From positions 1 through 64,000 of the forward strand of contig CACYKP010000004.1 of the NCBI GenBank assembly GCA_902775025.1: a stretch of 64,000 bases of DNA, given 5' to 3'. Position numbers and translations under genes: made by a program. The notes under the pieces are model-generated. The model worked only from the letters and a program-made list of their open reading frames with translations, was not told the origin of the DNA and did no database searches. Each line of letters opens with the position of its first letter. Position 1 is the first letter of the stretch. This document shows positions 8,107 to 15,843 of the stretch, one piece after another. Source of the DNA: an uncultured bacterium (GTDB lineage Bacteria > Cyanobacteriota > Vampirovibrionia > Gastranaerophilales > Gastranaerophilaceae).

Positions 8107-8665
8107 TTATATAAAAAATTGGCTTAAAGCGAATTTGACAGAAGAGAGATACGAACATTCTCTGGGTACCGCAGAATGTGCCAAAATGCTTGCTCAAAAA
8201 TACGGACTTGATGAAGAAAAAGCTTATTTTACAGGATTAATACACGACTGTGCAAAGTGCCTTCCTTCAATAGAAATGCAAAAAGCTTTAAGTGAGTGTG
8301 AGCTTGTTTGCGGTGAAGCGGATAATCCTAAAACACACCACGCACCTGCAGGTGTTGTAATTGCAAAAAAAGAATTTGGGGTAACAGATGAAGAAGTTTT
8401 GTCTGCAATAAGGTGGCATACGATTGGAAAACTCAATATGAGTCTGTTTGAAAAAATAATTTTTTTGGCTGATAAAATCGAAACAAGGACAAGACCTATA
8501 GAATACAGAGAACCGATTACAAAACTTTTAGACGAAGAAAACGGTTTGGATAAAGCGTTACTCTTATGCTACGAATGTACAATAAAAAGCCTTGTTGACA
8601 GAAAGCTAACAATCTGCACAGCAACGGTTGATATTTATAATGAATTGCTAAATAAAGTGAAATAA
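8081..8665 (+). CDS. yqeK: YqeK-type HD hydrolase (symmetrical Ap4A hydrolase)
   Basis: The 194-residue HD-domain protein has the first histidine in 'YEHSLGTAECAKMLA', the HD pair in 'FTGLIHDCAKCLP', 'HHAPAGVVIAKKEFGV' and 'IFLADKIETRTRPIEYRE', all typical of YqeK. This family cleaves diadenosine tetraphosphate to two ADP using metal. The frame starts with TTG at 8081; an ATG at 8090 is equally possible. Both lie inside the end of nadD, so the two are translationally coupled. An upstream 'aaggaagtgaagga' gives purine-rich ribosome sites for either start. Confidence 0.92.
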   Translation: MLTMNCTIDYIKNWLKANLTEERYEHSLGTAECAKMLAQKYGLDEEKAYFTGLIHDCAKCLPSIEMQKALSECELVCGEADNPKTHHAPAGVVIAKKEFGVTDEEVLSAIRWHTIGKLNMSLFEKIIFLADKIETRTRPIEYREPITKLLDEENGLDKALLLCYECTIKSLVDRKLTICTATVDIYNELLNKVK

Positions 8666-8709
8666 AAAATACAACAATCGATTTGTTTTTATTTTATTTC
8701 TTATTTTTT

Positions 8710-8718
8710 TGTTATAAT
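8710..8718 (+). promoter_or_regulatory. extended -10 box upstream of gatA
   Basis: TGTTATAAT at 8710-8718 matches an extended -10 element about 45 bases upstream of the gatA ATG. No -35 box is evident, which is usual for extended -10 promoters. Confidence 0.45.
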
Positions 8719-8762
8719 TTTTTTAAGGGGTGTTCGTATAATGTTTCCCCTAAGGAGAAGAT

Positions 8763-10226
8763 ATGCAAGAGATATTAAAAAAGAGTGCTATGGAGCAATT
8801 TAAGGCTCTTAAGAATAAAGAAGTTTCGGCAGTAGAACTTACTAAAGCATCTTTAGAAAGAATTAAATCAATAGATGAAAAATTAGGTGCATTTAATTCT
8901 TTAACTGAAGATACTGCGTTAGAAACAGCAAAGAAAGCTGATGAAAAGATTGCTGCATGTGAAGAACTACCGCTTTTAGCAGGTGTACCTTTGGCATTAA
9001 AAGATAATATGAACTTAATCGGTTCAAAGACAACCGCATCAAGCAAAATTTTGGAAAACTTTGTTTCACCGTATAATGCGACAGTAACTCAAAAGCTTTT
9101 GGACAATTTAATTCCGATAGTCGGTAAAGCTAATTTAGACGAATTTGCAATGGGTTCATCTAATGAAAACTCTGCATTTAAGAAGGTTCACAACCCTTGG
9201 AATTTGAATAAAGTCCCAGGAGGTTCATCAGGCGGTTCTGCTGCATCTGTTGCAGCTTGCGAATCAGCTTTAGCGTTAGGCTCTGATACTGGAGGAAGTA
9301 TAAGACTTCCTGCAAGCTTCTGCGGTATTGTCGGTATGAAACCGACTTACGGTAAAGTTTCAAGATATGGTTTAATAGCTTTTGCCTCATCTCTTGACCA
9401 AATCGGACCTTTTTCAAGAACTGTAGAAGATGCTGCAGCTTTATTAGAAGTAATCTCAGGGTATGATTATCACGATTCTACATCACTCAACCTTCCTGTA
9501 GAAAACTACAGAGAGTCTTTGAATAATGATATAAAAGGCTTAAAAGTCGGTGTGGTAAAAGAACTTATTGGTGAAGGACTAGCAGAGGATGTATCTAAGG
9601 CTATTCAAAACGCAATTGATACATATAAAGCTCAAGGTGCTGAAGTTGTTGAGATTTCACTACCTAATATCAGACATTCAATTGGTATTTATTATATTTT
9701 GGCAACTGCTGAATGCAGCTCTAATCTTGCAAGGTTTGATGGTGTGAGATACGGACACAGAACTCCTGATGCTAAGAACTTGCTTGAAATGTATTGTAAA
9801 TCAAGAGCAGAAGGCTTCGGTCCGGAAGTAAAACGTCGTATAATGCTTGGAACTTACGCTTTAAGCTCAGGCTATTATGATGCATATTATAAAAAAGCAC
9901 TTCAAATGAGAAGGGTTGTTCACGAAGACTTCTTGAAAGCATTTGAACAGGTTGACGTACTTATTGCTCCAACTTGCCCAAATACTGCGTTTGATTTGGG
10001 TTCTAAGACAGAAGATCCGCTTGCAATGTATTTAACTGATATTGCAACAATCGGTGCAAACCTTTCAGGTATTCCTGCAATATCAATACCTGCAGGTTTT
10101 GACAAAGATGGCATGCCAATCGGATTACAAATCATGGCTCCACAGCTTAAAGAAGCAAAATTGTTCAACTTTGCTTACAAATTTGAACAAGCACATGATT
10201 ATTACAAACAGTTAGCAAGTATTTAG
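8763..10226 (+). CDS. gatA: Asp/Glu-tRNA amidotransferase subunit A
   Basis: This 487-residue amidase-signature protein supplies the ammonia-releasing activity of the GatCAB complex, which makes Gln-tRNA and/or Asn-tRNA from the mischarged species. The Ser-cisSer-Lys triad is visible: Lys80 in 'VPLALKDN', Ser155 in 'PGGSSGGSAA' and Ser179 in 'SDTGGSIRLP'. The C-terminal 'IPAISIPAGFDKDGMPIGLQIMAP' is also typical. The ribosome site 'aaggag' is well placed. gatB and gatC are not in the window. A GTAG hairpin lies 36 bases past the stop. Confidence 0.97.
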   Translation: MQEILKKSAMEQFKALKNKEVSAVELTKASLERIKSIDEKLGAFNSLTEDTALETAKKADEKIAACEELPLLAGVPLALKDNMNLIGSKTTASSKILENFVSPYNATVTQKLLDNLIPIVGKANLDEFAMGSSNENSAFKKVHNPWNLNKVPGGSSGGSAASVAACESALALGSDTGGSIRLPASFCGIVGMKPTYGKVSRYGLIAFASSLDQIGPFSRTVEDAAALLEVISGYDYHDSTSLNLPVENYRESLNNDIKGLKVGVVKELIGEGLAEDVSKAIQNAIDTYKAQGAEVVEISLPNIRHSIGIYYILATAECSSNLARFDGVRYGHRTPDAKNLLEMYCKSRAEGFGPEVKRRIMLGTYALSSGYYDAYYKKALQMRRVVHEDFLKAFEQVDVLIAPTCPNTAFDLGSKTEDPLAMYLTDIATIGANLSGIPAISIPAGFDKDGMPIGLQIMAPQLKEAKLFNFAYKFEQAHDYYKQLASI

Positions 10227-10261
10227 CAAGTATATAAATTTACACAAATGTTTTTATAAAA

Positions 10262-10283
10262 GTAGGGTGGAGCTTGCTCCACC
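10262..10283 (+). repeat. REP-like hairpin, GTAG with 8-bp stem
   Basis: GTAG is followed directly by GGTGGAGC, a TT loop and GCTCCACC, a perfect 8-bp stem. No T run follows, so it is unlikely to be the gatA terminator. It has the same 5' tetranucleotide as the other REP-like hairpins but an unrelated stem sequence. Confidence 0.55.
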
Positions 10284-10329
10284 TTGCTTTGTTAAGAGCA
10301 AATTTTATTTTTACGGGTTTTATATTAGT

Positions 10330-10818
10330 ATGATACATTCAATAAAACAAAATATAGATATCCCTGTGCAAGTAACATCAAAAAGCGAAGTTATTGCAGG
10401 CATGGGTAATTTTATACGATATCAGGTTAAAGATAATCGTATTCCTGTAGGGTACGTCGATTTGCAAGATACACATAACGGCTGTTATGTTTTATATATA
10501 AAAAACCAAAATCCTGCTTTGTATAAGGGTTTTGGGAAAATTGCAGATCAAATAGAAGTAGAGCATTGTTTAAATAGAGGAATAAAAAATCCTGTAATAA
10601 AATCAGAGGCTAAATTTAATACACATATTATGCACTTTAAACGTGGAAAAAAATTTGTTGATAAAAGAGTTAATATATTTTTGCAGGAGCTTCTAAATAA
10701 TTTGCAAAAAGGGGAAAAAGTATTTACAAACTTTTTAGGTAAAAAAGAAATGTTCATGCCGCAAGAGCTGGTAAAAAAATATATAGAAATTATAAAAAGA
10801 AGTCCGCTTTTAAAATAA
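10330..10818 (+). CDS. hypothetical protein, 162 residues
   Basis: The frame could begin at 10267, but that stretch lies in a GTAG hairpin and encodes an odd Cys/Phe/Tyr-rich leader. The ATG at 10330 ('MIHSIKQNIDIPVQVTSK') is therefore preferred. The protein is basic, with a middle segment 'RYQVKDNRIPVGYVDLQDTHNGCYVLYIKNQNPALYKGFGKIADQIEVEHCL' that suggests a GNAT-like or other small alpha/beta fold, and a Lys-rich tail. I do not recognise the family. Codon use matches the neighbours. A convergent small gene abuts its stop. Confidence 0.65.
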   Translation: MIHSIKQNIDIPVQVTSKSEVIAGMGNFIRYQVKDNRIPVGYVDLQDTHNGCYVLYIKNQNPALYKGFGKIADQIEVEHCLNRGIKNPVIKSEAKFNTHIMHFKRGKKFVDKRVNIFLQELLNNLQKGEKVFTNFLGKKEMFMPQELVKKYIEIIKRSPLLK

Positions 10819-11136
10819 TTAATAGGTAAAATATTTATCAAAATCAACGTCATCAAAGTTGCAGAGAAGGTGGAATATTTCGTCATCATCGTCAAGACGT
10901 TGAAAATTGTATTCATCAAATAGCCAGTATTTAGGGTTTATTCCTTTTACTCTTACAATTTCTTTTTCTTTAAGAATATTTAGTTTTTTCTTAACAACTT
11001 CAATGGGAAGATTTACGAGTTTAGCCAGTTCAACAGCAGTAATGCCATCTTCATTACTGTATTTTTCGGGGGTAAGAAACATAAGCTCTAACCCTACCAT
11101 TTTTAGGGATATGTCTTCTTCTATGTTGTTTGCCAT
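10819..11136 (-). CDS. small winged-helix-like protein
   Basis: The 105-residue acidic protein has a likely winged helix-turn-helix in the middle ('GITAVELAKLVNLPIEVVKKKLNILKEKEIVRVKGINPKYWLFDEYNF', about residues 30-78). An Asp-rich tail follows ('RLDDDDEIFHLLCNFDDVDFDKYF'). It probably acts as a DNA-binding regulator or a wHTH adaptor; the target is unknown. It is divergent from the MFS exporter gene with 56 bases between starts, so it may control it; this is inference from position alone. Confidence 0.72.
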   Translation of the reverse strand: MANNIEEDISLKMVGLELMFLTPEKYSNEDGITAVELAKLVNLPIEVVKKKLNILKEKEIVRVKGINPKYWLFDEYNFQRLDDDDEIFHLLCNFDDVDFDKYFTY

Positions 11137-11180
11137 ACCCTTATTATAACTCTTATGCTGAAATATTGGAAGATTTGGGG

Positions 11181-11186
11181 TAGAAT
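11181..11186 (+). promoter_or_regulatory. -10 box of the MFS exporter gene
   Basis: TAGAAT ends 6 bases before the ATG at 11193, and no Shine-Dalgarno lies between. A transcript from this box would be leaderless. Confidence 0.42.
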
Positions 11187-11192
11187 ACTGTT

Positions 11193-12365
11193 ATGGAGAT
11201 AAGTGTAAAACAAACTAAAAAAGCTATTTTTTGGCTTTGTATGGCGCATATGACGTGTGATATATATACAGGATTTTTGAATCCTATTATGCCGTTTATA
11301 GCATCAAAACTTGGCTTTTCAATGGCAGTAGCAGCTGTTATAATAAGTATTTCTCATATCTGTTCAAGTATGCTTCAGCCTGTTTTTGGCTTTTTTGCAG
11401 ATAATATTCTGCACAGATTTTTTATCTTTTGGGGGTTAATTCTTGTTTCAACGTTTATTCCTTTGACACCAAATGCACCGAATATAGCGGTATTGCTAAT
11501 ATTTATGATACTTGGAAGCTTGGGCGGAAGTTTCTTTCATCCGCAATCAATGGGGTTTGTTAATAAGTTTTCAGAAGCCGGCGGATTAAATACTTCAAAT
11601 AATATGGGAACTTTTATAAGTATAGGTTCTCTGGGGTTTGCTTGCGGGCCTTTAATTGCGGCTTTAATTACACAAGTTTTGGGCTTAGGGGTTATATCTT
11701 GGACATCAATTATGGGGTTAACTCTTGCTGCAATGATGTTTTTATGTGTTCCAAAGCTTTCTCTTATAGAGAAGAAACCTGAACATAAAGAATTTCTCAA
11801 AACATTCAAAGAAATATTTAATTGCGGACAAATGAATTTATTGATGCTAATAGCTATGATGAAATCCCTTGTTACCAATAGCTGCAGTATTTTGCTTCCG
11901 TTTTTGTGGAAAGGAATGGGATATACTCCGTTTTATATTGGTTCTGCATTATTTTTATTTGTATTTGCAGGTGCAATAGGCTCATTTTTAAGCCCTAAAA
12001 TAGAAAAACTTGTTGGCTCAAAGCCTATAATATATTTTTCTATGTGGGCAACATTCCCTATGTTAGTTGGATTTGCACTAACATATAAAGCTCATCCTAT
12101 TTTATCTATGCTTATTTTTGCAACAGTCGGGTTTACTACAATGCTTGCTCAACCTGTAATTATGGTTTGGGCTCAAAAAACACTCCCTCATTACAAGAGC
12201 ATTGTTGCAGGATTTATTAACGGCTTTTGTTGGGGTACGGTTGCACTATGTATGTCTGTACTCGGTGCAGTAGCCCAAAAATTCGGTATTATAGCCGTAT
12301 TGGTTTCCTTGAGTGTTATTCCTGCTTTATGTTCGTATTATGTTAAAAACTTGAAGGAAAACTAA
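11193..12365 (+). CDS. MFS transporter (fosmidomycin-resistance Fsr-like)
   Basis: The 390-residue inner-membrane protein has about 12 hydrophobic helices. The start 'AIFWLCMAHMTCDIYTGFLNPIMPFIASKLGFS', followed by 'SSMLQPVFGFFADN' (MFS loop 2-3 motif), resembles Fsr-type exporters. 'GGSFFHPQSMGFVNK' is also typical of this subgroup. The natural substrate is unknown. The gene overlaps the convergent matrixin-like gene by 4 bases and appears to lack a Shine-Dalgarno. Confidence 0.88.
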   Translation: MEISVKQTKKAIFWLCMAHMTCDIYTGFLNPIMPFIASKLGFSMAVAAVIISISHICSSMLQPVFGFFADNILHRFFIFWGLILVSTFIPLTPNAPNIAVLLIFMILGSLGGSFFHPQSMGFVNKFSEAGGLNTSNNMGTFISIGSLGFACGPLIAALITQVLGLGVISWTSIMGLTLAAMMFLCVPKLSLIEKKPEHKEFLKTFKEIFNCGQMNLLMLIAMMKSLVTNSCSILLPFLWKGMGYTPFYIGSALFLFVFAGAIGSFLSPKIEKLVGSKPIIYFSMWATFPMLVGFALTYKAHPILSMLIFATVGFTTMLAQPVIMVWAQKTLPHYKSIVAGFINGFCWGTVALCMSVLGAVAQKFGIIAVLVSLSVIPALCSYYVKNLKEN

Positions 12366-13168
12366 TTATTGTTTCCGTCTTGTTCATCTTTGATACGGCT
12401 ATGCTTGAGATAATTATCAACATTTGAAGATATGGAAATATTTTGAAGCATCATTTTGTATTTTTTTAAATCGCCTATGTTTGCCGATTCTTCTAATAAA
12501 TCTCTGCGTGTTGAAAGCTGCATTTTTTCTACAACTTGTCTGTCAGGGTTATCTTTAGCATCAATTTTCCTTATTACCGCATCTAAATCTGTTGATGTTG
12601 CGACTCCATGCTGTGAGGCAAGCTTTTTGACAGGGGTTCCGGGAGTAATTCTATATAACCATTGGAGCGAGTATTTGTCGTTATCTGAAAGTGATGCGAT
12701 TCCGTATTGATGAGGTGTGTACATAATGTCTTGTTTATATGGGCTATGGCCTAGTCCGAGTGAGTGTCCGACTTCGTGCAAAATTGTGTGATAAACTTCC
12801 GTATCACTATCATATTTTTGGTGAATACGTCCGTCTGTCAAACCTATTGATACTTCAGCTCCATAAAGAATTTTGGTATTTGGTTCCCAATTGAATTGAC
12901 AATGCCCCAGAGCTTTTCTGTCAACTCTGCGCCATACAACATTTATATGCGAATCATAATAAGAATTAACTACATTAAACCTTAGTTTTCCTCCAGATGC
13001 CGCTATCCAAACAGAAAAAGCATCCATTACCATTTTTCTGTATTTATGGTCTTCACCGACTTTAGAATAAAAGTTCATAGGAGCTATATACACTTTTAGT
13101 GTGCTTGCACTCCATCGAGAAACTATTCCTTCTCTGATACTGTTATTAAGATACGTGTACTTCTGCAT
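12362..13168 (-). CDS. matrixin-like zinc metalloprotease without signal peptide
   Basis: The 268-residue protein carries the metzincin zinc site 'HEVGHSLGLGH' (about residues 131-141) and a downstream Met-turn ('QDIMYTPHQYG'), the signature of matrix-metalloprotease-like peptidases. The N-terminal domain (residues 15-125) fits a matrixin catalytic fold ('VYIAPMNFYSKVGEDHKYRKMVMDAFSVWIAASGGKLRF'). The C-terminal ~100 residues are charged and of unknown role. Matrixins are normally exported, but no signal peptide or membrane segment is present, so its location is unclear. The ATG lies 6 bases after an extended -10 box. Confidence 0.85.
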   Translation of the reverse strand: MQKYTYLNNSIREGIVSRWSASTLKVYIAPMNFYSKVGEDHKYRKMVMDAFSVWIAASGGKLRFNVVNSYYDSHINVVWRRVDRKALGHCQFNWEPNTKILYGAEVSIGLTDGRIHQKYDSDTEVYHTILHEVGHSLGLGHSPYKQDIMYTPHQYGIASLSDNDKYSLQWLYRITPGTPVKKLASQHGVATSTDLDAVIRKIDAKDNPDRQVVEKMQLSTRRDLLEESANIGDLKKYKMMLQNISISSNVDNYLKHSRIKDEQDGNNN

Positions 13169-13174
13169 AATTCA

Positions 13175-13183
13175 AGTATATCA
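13175..13183 (-). promoter_or_regulatory. extended -10 box of the matrixin-like gene
   Basis: On the minus strand TGATATACT ends 6 bases before the ATG at 13168. No Shine-Dalgarno is present, so the transcript would be leaderless. Confidence 0.5.
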
Positions 13184-13232
13184 TATTTTTTACAATTTGT
13201 GTTTACAAAACTTAATGATTAAAAACAAAAAA

Positions 13233-13265
13233 GGCAATTTTTTAAATAAGAAATACTTTATATAT
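13233..13265 (+). promoter_or_regulatory. shared promoter-like motif P1
   Basis: GGCAATTT (13233-13240), 13 bases, then TACTTTATATAT (13254-13265). The same two boxes with the same spacing lie upstream of the 36034 gene, and on the minus strand 5' of the 14111-14225 candidate RNA. A shorter-spaced form precedes the Cys-rich gene at 62925. The conserved boxes do not look like a standard -35, so an alternative sigma factor or activator site is possible. Confidence 0.55.
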
Positions 13266-13329
13266 ACATAAGAGATGTTTAAAGGTTTTAAAATCTCGCG
13301 GAATAGGAAAAACGGAGTATAAAGAGAAA

Positions 13330-13575
13330 ATGGCAGTCGGAGCAAGAGATTACATCGACAAATTGCTTGTCGAAAAGTATTCACAGGAAAAAGTTGATAA
13401 CCATGATGACAATGCATTAACATCTAAGGTTTCAGCAGATGATATGCTTGACGCTATGAATACTTCTGCAAATCATTATAAAAATATGCTGTTACTTAAT
13501 CAGCGTCTATCAATGGTTTGTTACGGTGTTGTTGCAAAATCGGCAAGATATGTGCCAAGTGATGATGCAGCATAA
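13330..13575 (+). CDS. small hypothetical protein, 81 residues
   Basis: A short helical, acidic-to-neutral protein ('VGARDYIDKLLVEKYSQEKVD', 'VSADDMLDAMNTSANHYKNMLLLNQRLSMVCYG') with no signal peptide or known motif. It has its own promoter-like motif (13233-13265), a ~60-base leader, a weak ribosome site (ggag/aaagag) and an intrinsic terminator just downstream, so it looks like a complete monocistronic gene. The function is unknown. The shared upstream motif links it to the LysM-like gene at 36034. Confidence 0.68.
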   Translation: MAVGARDYIDKLLVEKYSQEKVDNHDDNALTSKVSADDMLDAMNTSANHYKNMLLLNQRLSMVCYGVVAKSARYVPSDDAA

Positions 13576-13628
13576 AAGCAGTTTATACTACATAACTCTC
13601 TTATAATCTTACATCTTACTTAAAAGTT

Positions 13629-13665
13629 CAGCCTCAAGGTTTTTCTCCCCTTCGAGGCTTTTTTT
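13629..13665 (+). terminator. intrinsic terminator after the 81-residue gene
   Basis: The arms AGCCTC and GAGGCT (with further AAGG/CCTT pairing) enclose a pyrimidine loop and are followed by eight T residues. Confidence 0.8.
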
Positions 13666-13763
13666 TAAGCATTAGACTTGAGGTTTTCTGATTTTGCAAT
13701 AATGCCGGAAGATGAACTTAGTGAAAATTTTAAGTTGATCGAAGAATAGTCAAGGAAGTTATT

Positions 13764-13856
13764 GTCAGGTAGAACCTGACCTACATGAGTAAATGCATAA
13801 TCTGTTCAATATAGAGCATATTATATTTTTTCAAAGTAGGTCAGGTTTCACCTGAC
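13764..13856. repeat. REPIN-like pair of GTAG hairpins
   Basis: A minus-strand hairpin at 13764-13784 and a plus-strand hairpin at 13836-13856 both read GTAG, GTCAGGT, 3-base loop, ACCTGAC. They face each other across 51 bases that include TGTTCAATAT, as in the pair at 1203-1295. Beyond each stem the word AATAACTT is conserved, as also at 59720. Two inverted REPs around a short spacer is the REPIN layout. Confidence 0.72.
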
Positions 13857-13944
13857 AATAACTTTTAGTTCATCCTTGCTGGCAATAATTTTTTTACTAT
13901 TACTGCAATTTATATTTATCCCAGTTCACTATGTTCCGTGCGAG

Positions 13945-14107
13945 TTCGGCGTTTCGTTCACTGCCGTTCACTTCAGCCTACGCCTATATTGCATTTTGCT
14001 TCACACTCCGCAGTCGTTCACTATAATTTTCCTGACGGAAAATCTTCGTTCACTTTGCTTCGTGTTACTTCGGCGTTTCGTTCACTGCCGTTCACTTCAG
14101 CCTACGC
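13945..14107. repeat. two exact 39-bp direct repeats, period 124
   Basis: The segment starting TTCGGCGTTTCGTTCACTGC at 13945-13983 recurs exactly at 14069-14107, and looser 'cgttcact' words occur between. The repeat is GC-richer than the surroundings. Open frames run through it on the plus strand but look like by-products of the repeat. No gene is recognised between 13857 and 14110. Confidence 0.7.
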
Positions 14108-14110
14108 AAA

Positions 14111-14140
14111 ATGCAAAAAAAAAAGAGTCTTATCGACTCT
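14111..14140 (-). terminator. intrinsic terminator, minus strand
   Basis: On the minus strand AGAGTC, a 5-base loop and GACTCT are followed by about ten T residues. It could end the candidate small RNA starting near 14225, or long transcripts from spmA-spmB. Confidence 0.7.
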
Positions 14141-14225
14141 AAAAACCTTTAATGTGTGAAGTGTAGTATGTGTAATATATTTGTTTATTATTCTAAATCA
14201 GTTTTATCCCTAAAGTTTAAATATC
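14111..14225 (-). ncRNA. candidate small RNA (~110 nt)
   Basis: On the minus strand the promoter-like motif at 14231-14263 is followed after about 110 bases by a strong intrinsic terminator. The stretch between has no ATG, GTG or TTG on that strand, so it cannot encode even a short peptide by normal rules. The promoter plus terminator with nothing translatable between suggests a small RNA. The exact start is estimated as a few bases past the TATATA box. No known RNA family was recognised. Confidence 0.45.
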
Positions 14226-14230
14226 CTTAC

Positions 14231-14263
14231 TTATATAAAGTATTTGCGGTGTATGAAATTGAC
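14231..14263 (-). promoter_or_regulatory. shared promoter-like motif P4 (minus strand)
   Basis: Read on the minus strand: GTCAATTT (14256-14263), 13 bases, TACTTTATATAA (14231-14242). Boxes and spacing match the motifs before the genes at 13330 and 36034. Here it points into a gene-free region that ends in a terminator. Confidence 0.5.
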
Positions 14264-14335
14264 TTATTGTAAAGATATATTAAGGTAACATGACTTTTTT
14301 AAAAATTTTATTAAACAAAAATTAGTGAGGTAATT

Positions 14336-14737
14336 ATGAGTTTAGCTGATACATTGGTAAAATTAACAAGATTATTTCTACCTGATTTTGCGCTTAAATG
14401 CACGCATGATAAAATCAGACCTGATGTTGAACAGGGGTATTGTCCGGATTGTGGAAAGCTTGTTAAAAATGAGTGGTATATTACACGTTGTTCTTGCTGC
14501 GGTGTAAAAATGAAAGCGATGCTAAAAAGTGGCGAAGTTGTACCTCAGGAACATTTTTGTTCAAATTGCGGAGGTAAAGATTTCGCAGTTGAAAAGGTAG
14601 AAAAAATTAATTTTATTGATATAAATTTTGCAGCTCTTGTAAAAAAAGAGGTGCAAGAAGAGCGTTTCTGTAATACTGTTAAATGCTGGCAAGAAAGAAC
14701 AAGCGAGCAACCAAAATTGCTAGTACAATACCTGTGA
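14336..14737 (+). CDS. zinc-ribbon protein, 133 residues
   Basis: Cysteine pairs at 'CPDCG' (about residue 36), 'CSCCG' (52), 'CSNCGG' (75) and 'FCNTVKC' (near 110) suggest two zinc ribbons. There is no signal peptide, and the N-terminus is amphipathic ('LADTLVKLTRLFLPDFALKC'). The function is unknown; nucleic-acid or protein binding is likely for such folds. A ribosome site (gtgagg) precedes the ATG. Its last 59 bases lie inside the 3' end of the convergent spmB gene, so its C-terminal ~19 residues may be a recent extension. Confidence 0.75.
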   Translation: MSLADTLVKLTRLFLPDFALKCTHDKIRPDVEQGYCPDCGKLVKNEWYITRCSCCGVKMKAMLKSGEVVPQEHFCSNCGGKDFAVEKVEKINFIDINFAALVKKEVQEERFCNTVKCWQERTSEQPKLLVQYL

Positions 14738-15209
14738 CGTCAGCTATAATTCCTGTAAGAAGAGCGTATCGGTATTTTTTTACGCCTATAGAGCCAAAAT
14801 ATACCGCAAGAACATAGAATGTTGTTTCTGAGCTTCCAACCATTACCGCCGCAAGTTTTGAGATGTAACTGTCAGCACCGTGAGTTGTAACAATATCGGA
14901 AAATAACCCTAAAGTCGCCGAACCTGATAAAGAGCGGGTTATCATAATAGGTATGATGTCCGCAGGAATTAATAATTTTTCTAATACTGTTCCGCAGACT
15001 GATGTTATTAAATCAATTCCGCCTGAAGCTTTAAACATTGATATCCCGACTATTATCGCAACAAGATAAGGAATAATAGATATTGAAACTTTGAAGCCGT
15101 CTTTTGCACCTTCAACGAATTCTTCATAAACAGGAACTTTTTTTACTATTCCTGCCAGTAGAATTCCCAAAATCATTATCGGAAGAATGTATAGTGATAA
15201 ATTATTCAT
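14679..15209 (-). CDS. spmB: SpmB-like nucleoside recognition (Gate) domain membrane protein
   Basis: The 176-residue polytopic membrane protein has the SpmB pattern: 'VPVYEEFVEGAKDGFKVSISIIPYLVAIIVGISMFKASGGIDLI', 'SLSGSATLGLFSDIVTTHGADSYISKLAAVMVGSSETTFYVLAVYFGSIGV'. In Bacillus SpmA/SpmB take part in spore core dehydration, but the pair is widespread in non-sporulating bacteria, where its role (probably transport) is unknown. The start overlaps the spmA stop by 8 bases with a GGAGG ribosome site, so the two are coupled. Confidence 0.85.
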   Translation of the reverse strand: MNNLSLYILPIMILGILLAGIVKKVPVYEEFVEGAKDGFKVSISIIPYLVAIIVGISMFKASGGIDLITSVCGTVLEKLLIPADIIPIMITRSLSGSATLGLFSDIVTTHGADSYISKLAAVMVGSSETTFYVLAVYFGSIGVKKYRYALLTGIIADVTGIVLAILVARLFFLASI

Positions 15210-15786
15210 GCTCCCTCCAAATCTTTTTAAGAATTAAAGCTGTTATTATTGCCGTTAAAAAGGCAAGAGTTGTAACAATAAGCGTCGGAAGTATAATCTC
15301 TGTAGGATTTTTTGCTCCGGCTCCCACAAGTACTGCAATAACAGTAGCAGGTATTATTTGAAAACCTGCGGTGTTCATTCCCAAAAACATACACATAGAA
15401 TCTGTTGCACTATTTTTATTAGGGTTATCTTCTTGCAGCTCTTTCATGACTTTTAAGCCGATGGGAGTTGCAGCGTTAGTCAGACCGAGAGCATTAGCTG
15501 CAACGCTCATCGCGATATCACCTGTAACATTTTCATTTTTTCCTCTGTCTTTGAAAAGAATTTTTGCAATAGGTTCAATAATTTTTGCTAAAACTTTTAC
15601 TAAGCCTGCTTTTTCTGCAATTCTCATCATGCCGAGCCAAAAAGCCATTATTCCGATAAGAGAGAAAGCAATTTTTACGGCAGTATCACAAGATGAAAGC
15701 ATAGCTTGCGATACTTCATTAAGAGTTCCATTAAAAATACCTATTATCAGTGAACCTGCAATAAAAAATAAAAATATGTAATTCAT
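15202..15786 (-). CDS. spmA: SpmA-like nucleoside recognition (Gate) domain membrane protein
   Basis: The 194-residue membrane protein has 'GTLNEVSQAMLSSCDTAVKIAFSLIGIMAFWLGMMRIAEKAGLV', 'AMSVAANALGLTNAATPIGLKVMKELQ' and 'SMCMFLGMNTAGFQIIPATVIAVL', all typical of SpmA. It is the first gene of the spmA-spmB pair on the minus strand. No other sporulation genes are in the window, and a non-spore role is likely in this organism. Confidence 0.87.
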   Translation of the reverse strand: MNYIFLFFIAGSLIIGIFNGTLNEVSQAMLSSCDTAVKIAFSLIGIMAFWLGMMRIAEKAGLVKVLAKIIEPIAKILFKDRGKNENVTGDIAMSVAANALGLTNAATPIGLKVMKELQEDNPNKNSATDSMCMFLGMNTAGFQIIPATVIAVLVGAGAKNPTEIILPTLIVTTLAFLTAIITALILKKIWREHE

Positions 15787-15814
15787 AGCTTAATATTATT
15801 AAAAAAATTAATAT

Positions 15815-15843
15815 TTGTCACCATGTTTGTATTATAATATAAT
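15815..15843 (+). promoter_or_regulatory. candidate sigma-70-type promoter of the giant coiled-coil gene
   Basis: TTGTCA (15815-15820) and TATAAT (15838-15843) are separated by exactly 17 bases. They lie about 95 bases upstream of the start codon at 15939. Confidence 0.6.

Noticed and set aside
10262-10283. gatA terminator
   Set aside because: The hairpin has no T run on either side; the GTAG foot points to the REP-like class instead.
10267-10329. Longer N-terminus for the 10330 gene
   Set aside because: It is encoded by the GTAG hairpin and has no ribosome site; the ATG at 10330 begins the coherent protein.
13945-14107. Possible two-unit CRISPR
   Set aside because: Only two copies, an 85-base spacer containing more repeat-like words, and no cas genes nearby.
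13876-14159. Two overlapping open frames (88 and 73 codons)
   Set aside because: They run through the 39-bp direct repeats, share peptide strings only because of the repeat, are rich in Phe/Leu/Cys/Ser, and lack ribosome sites.
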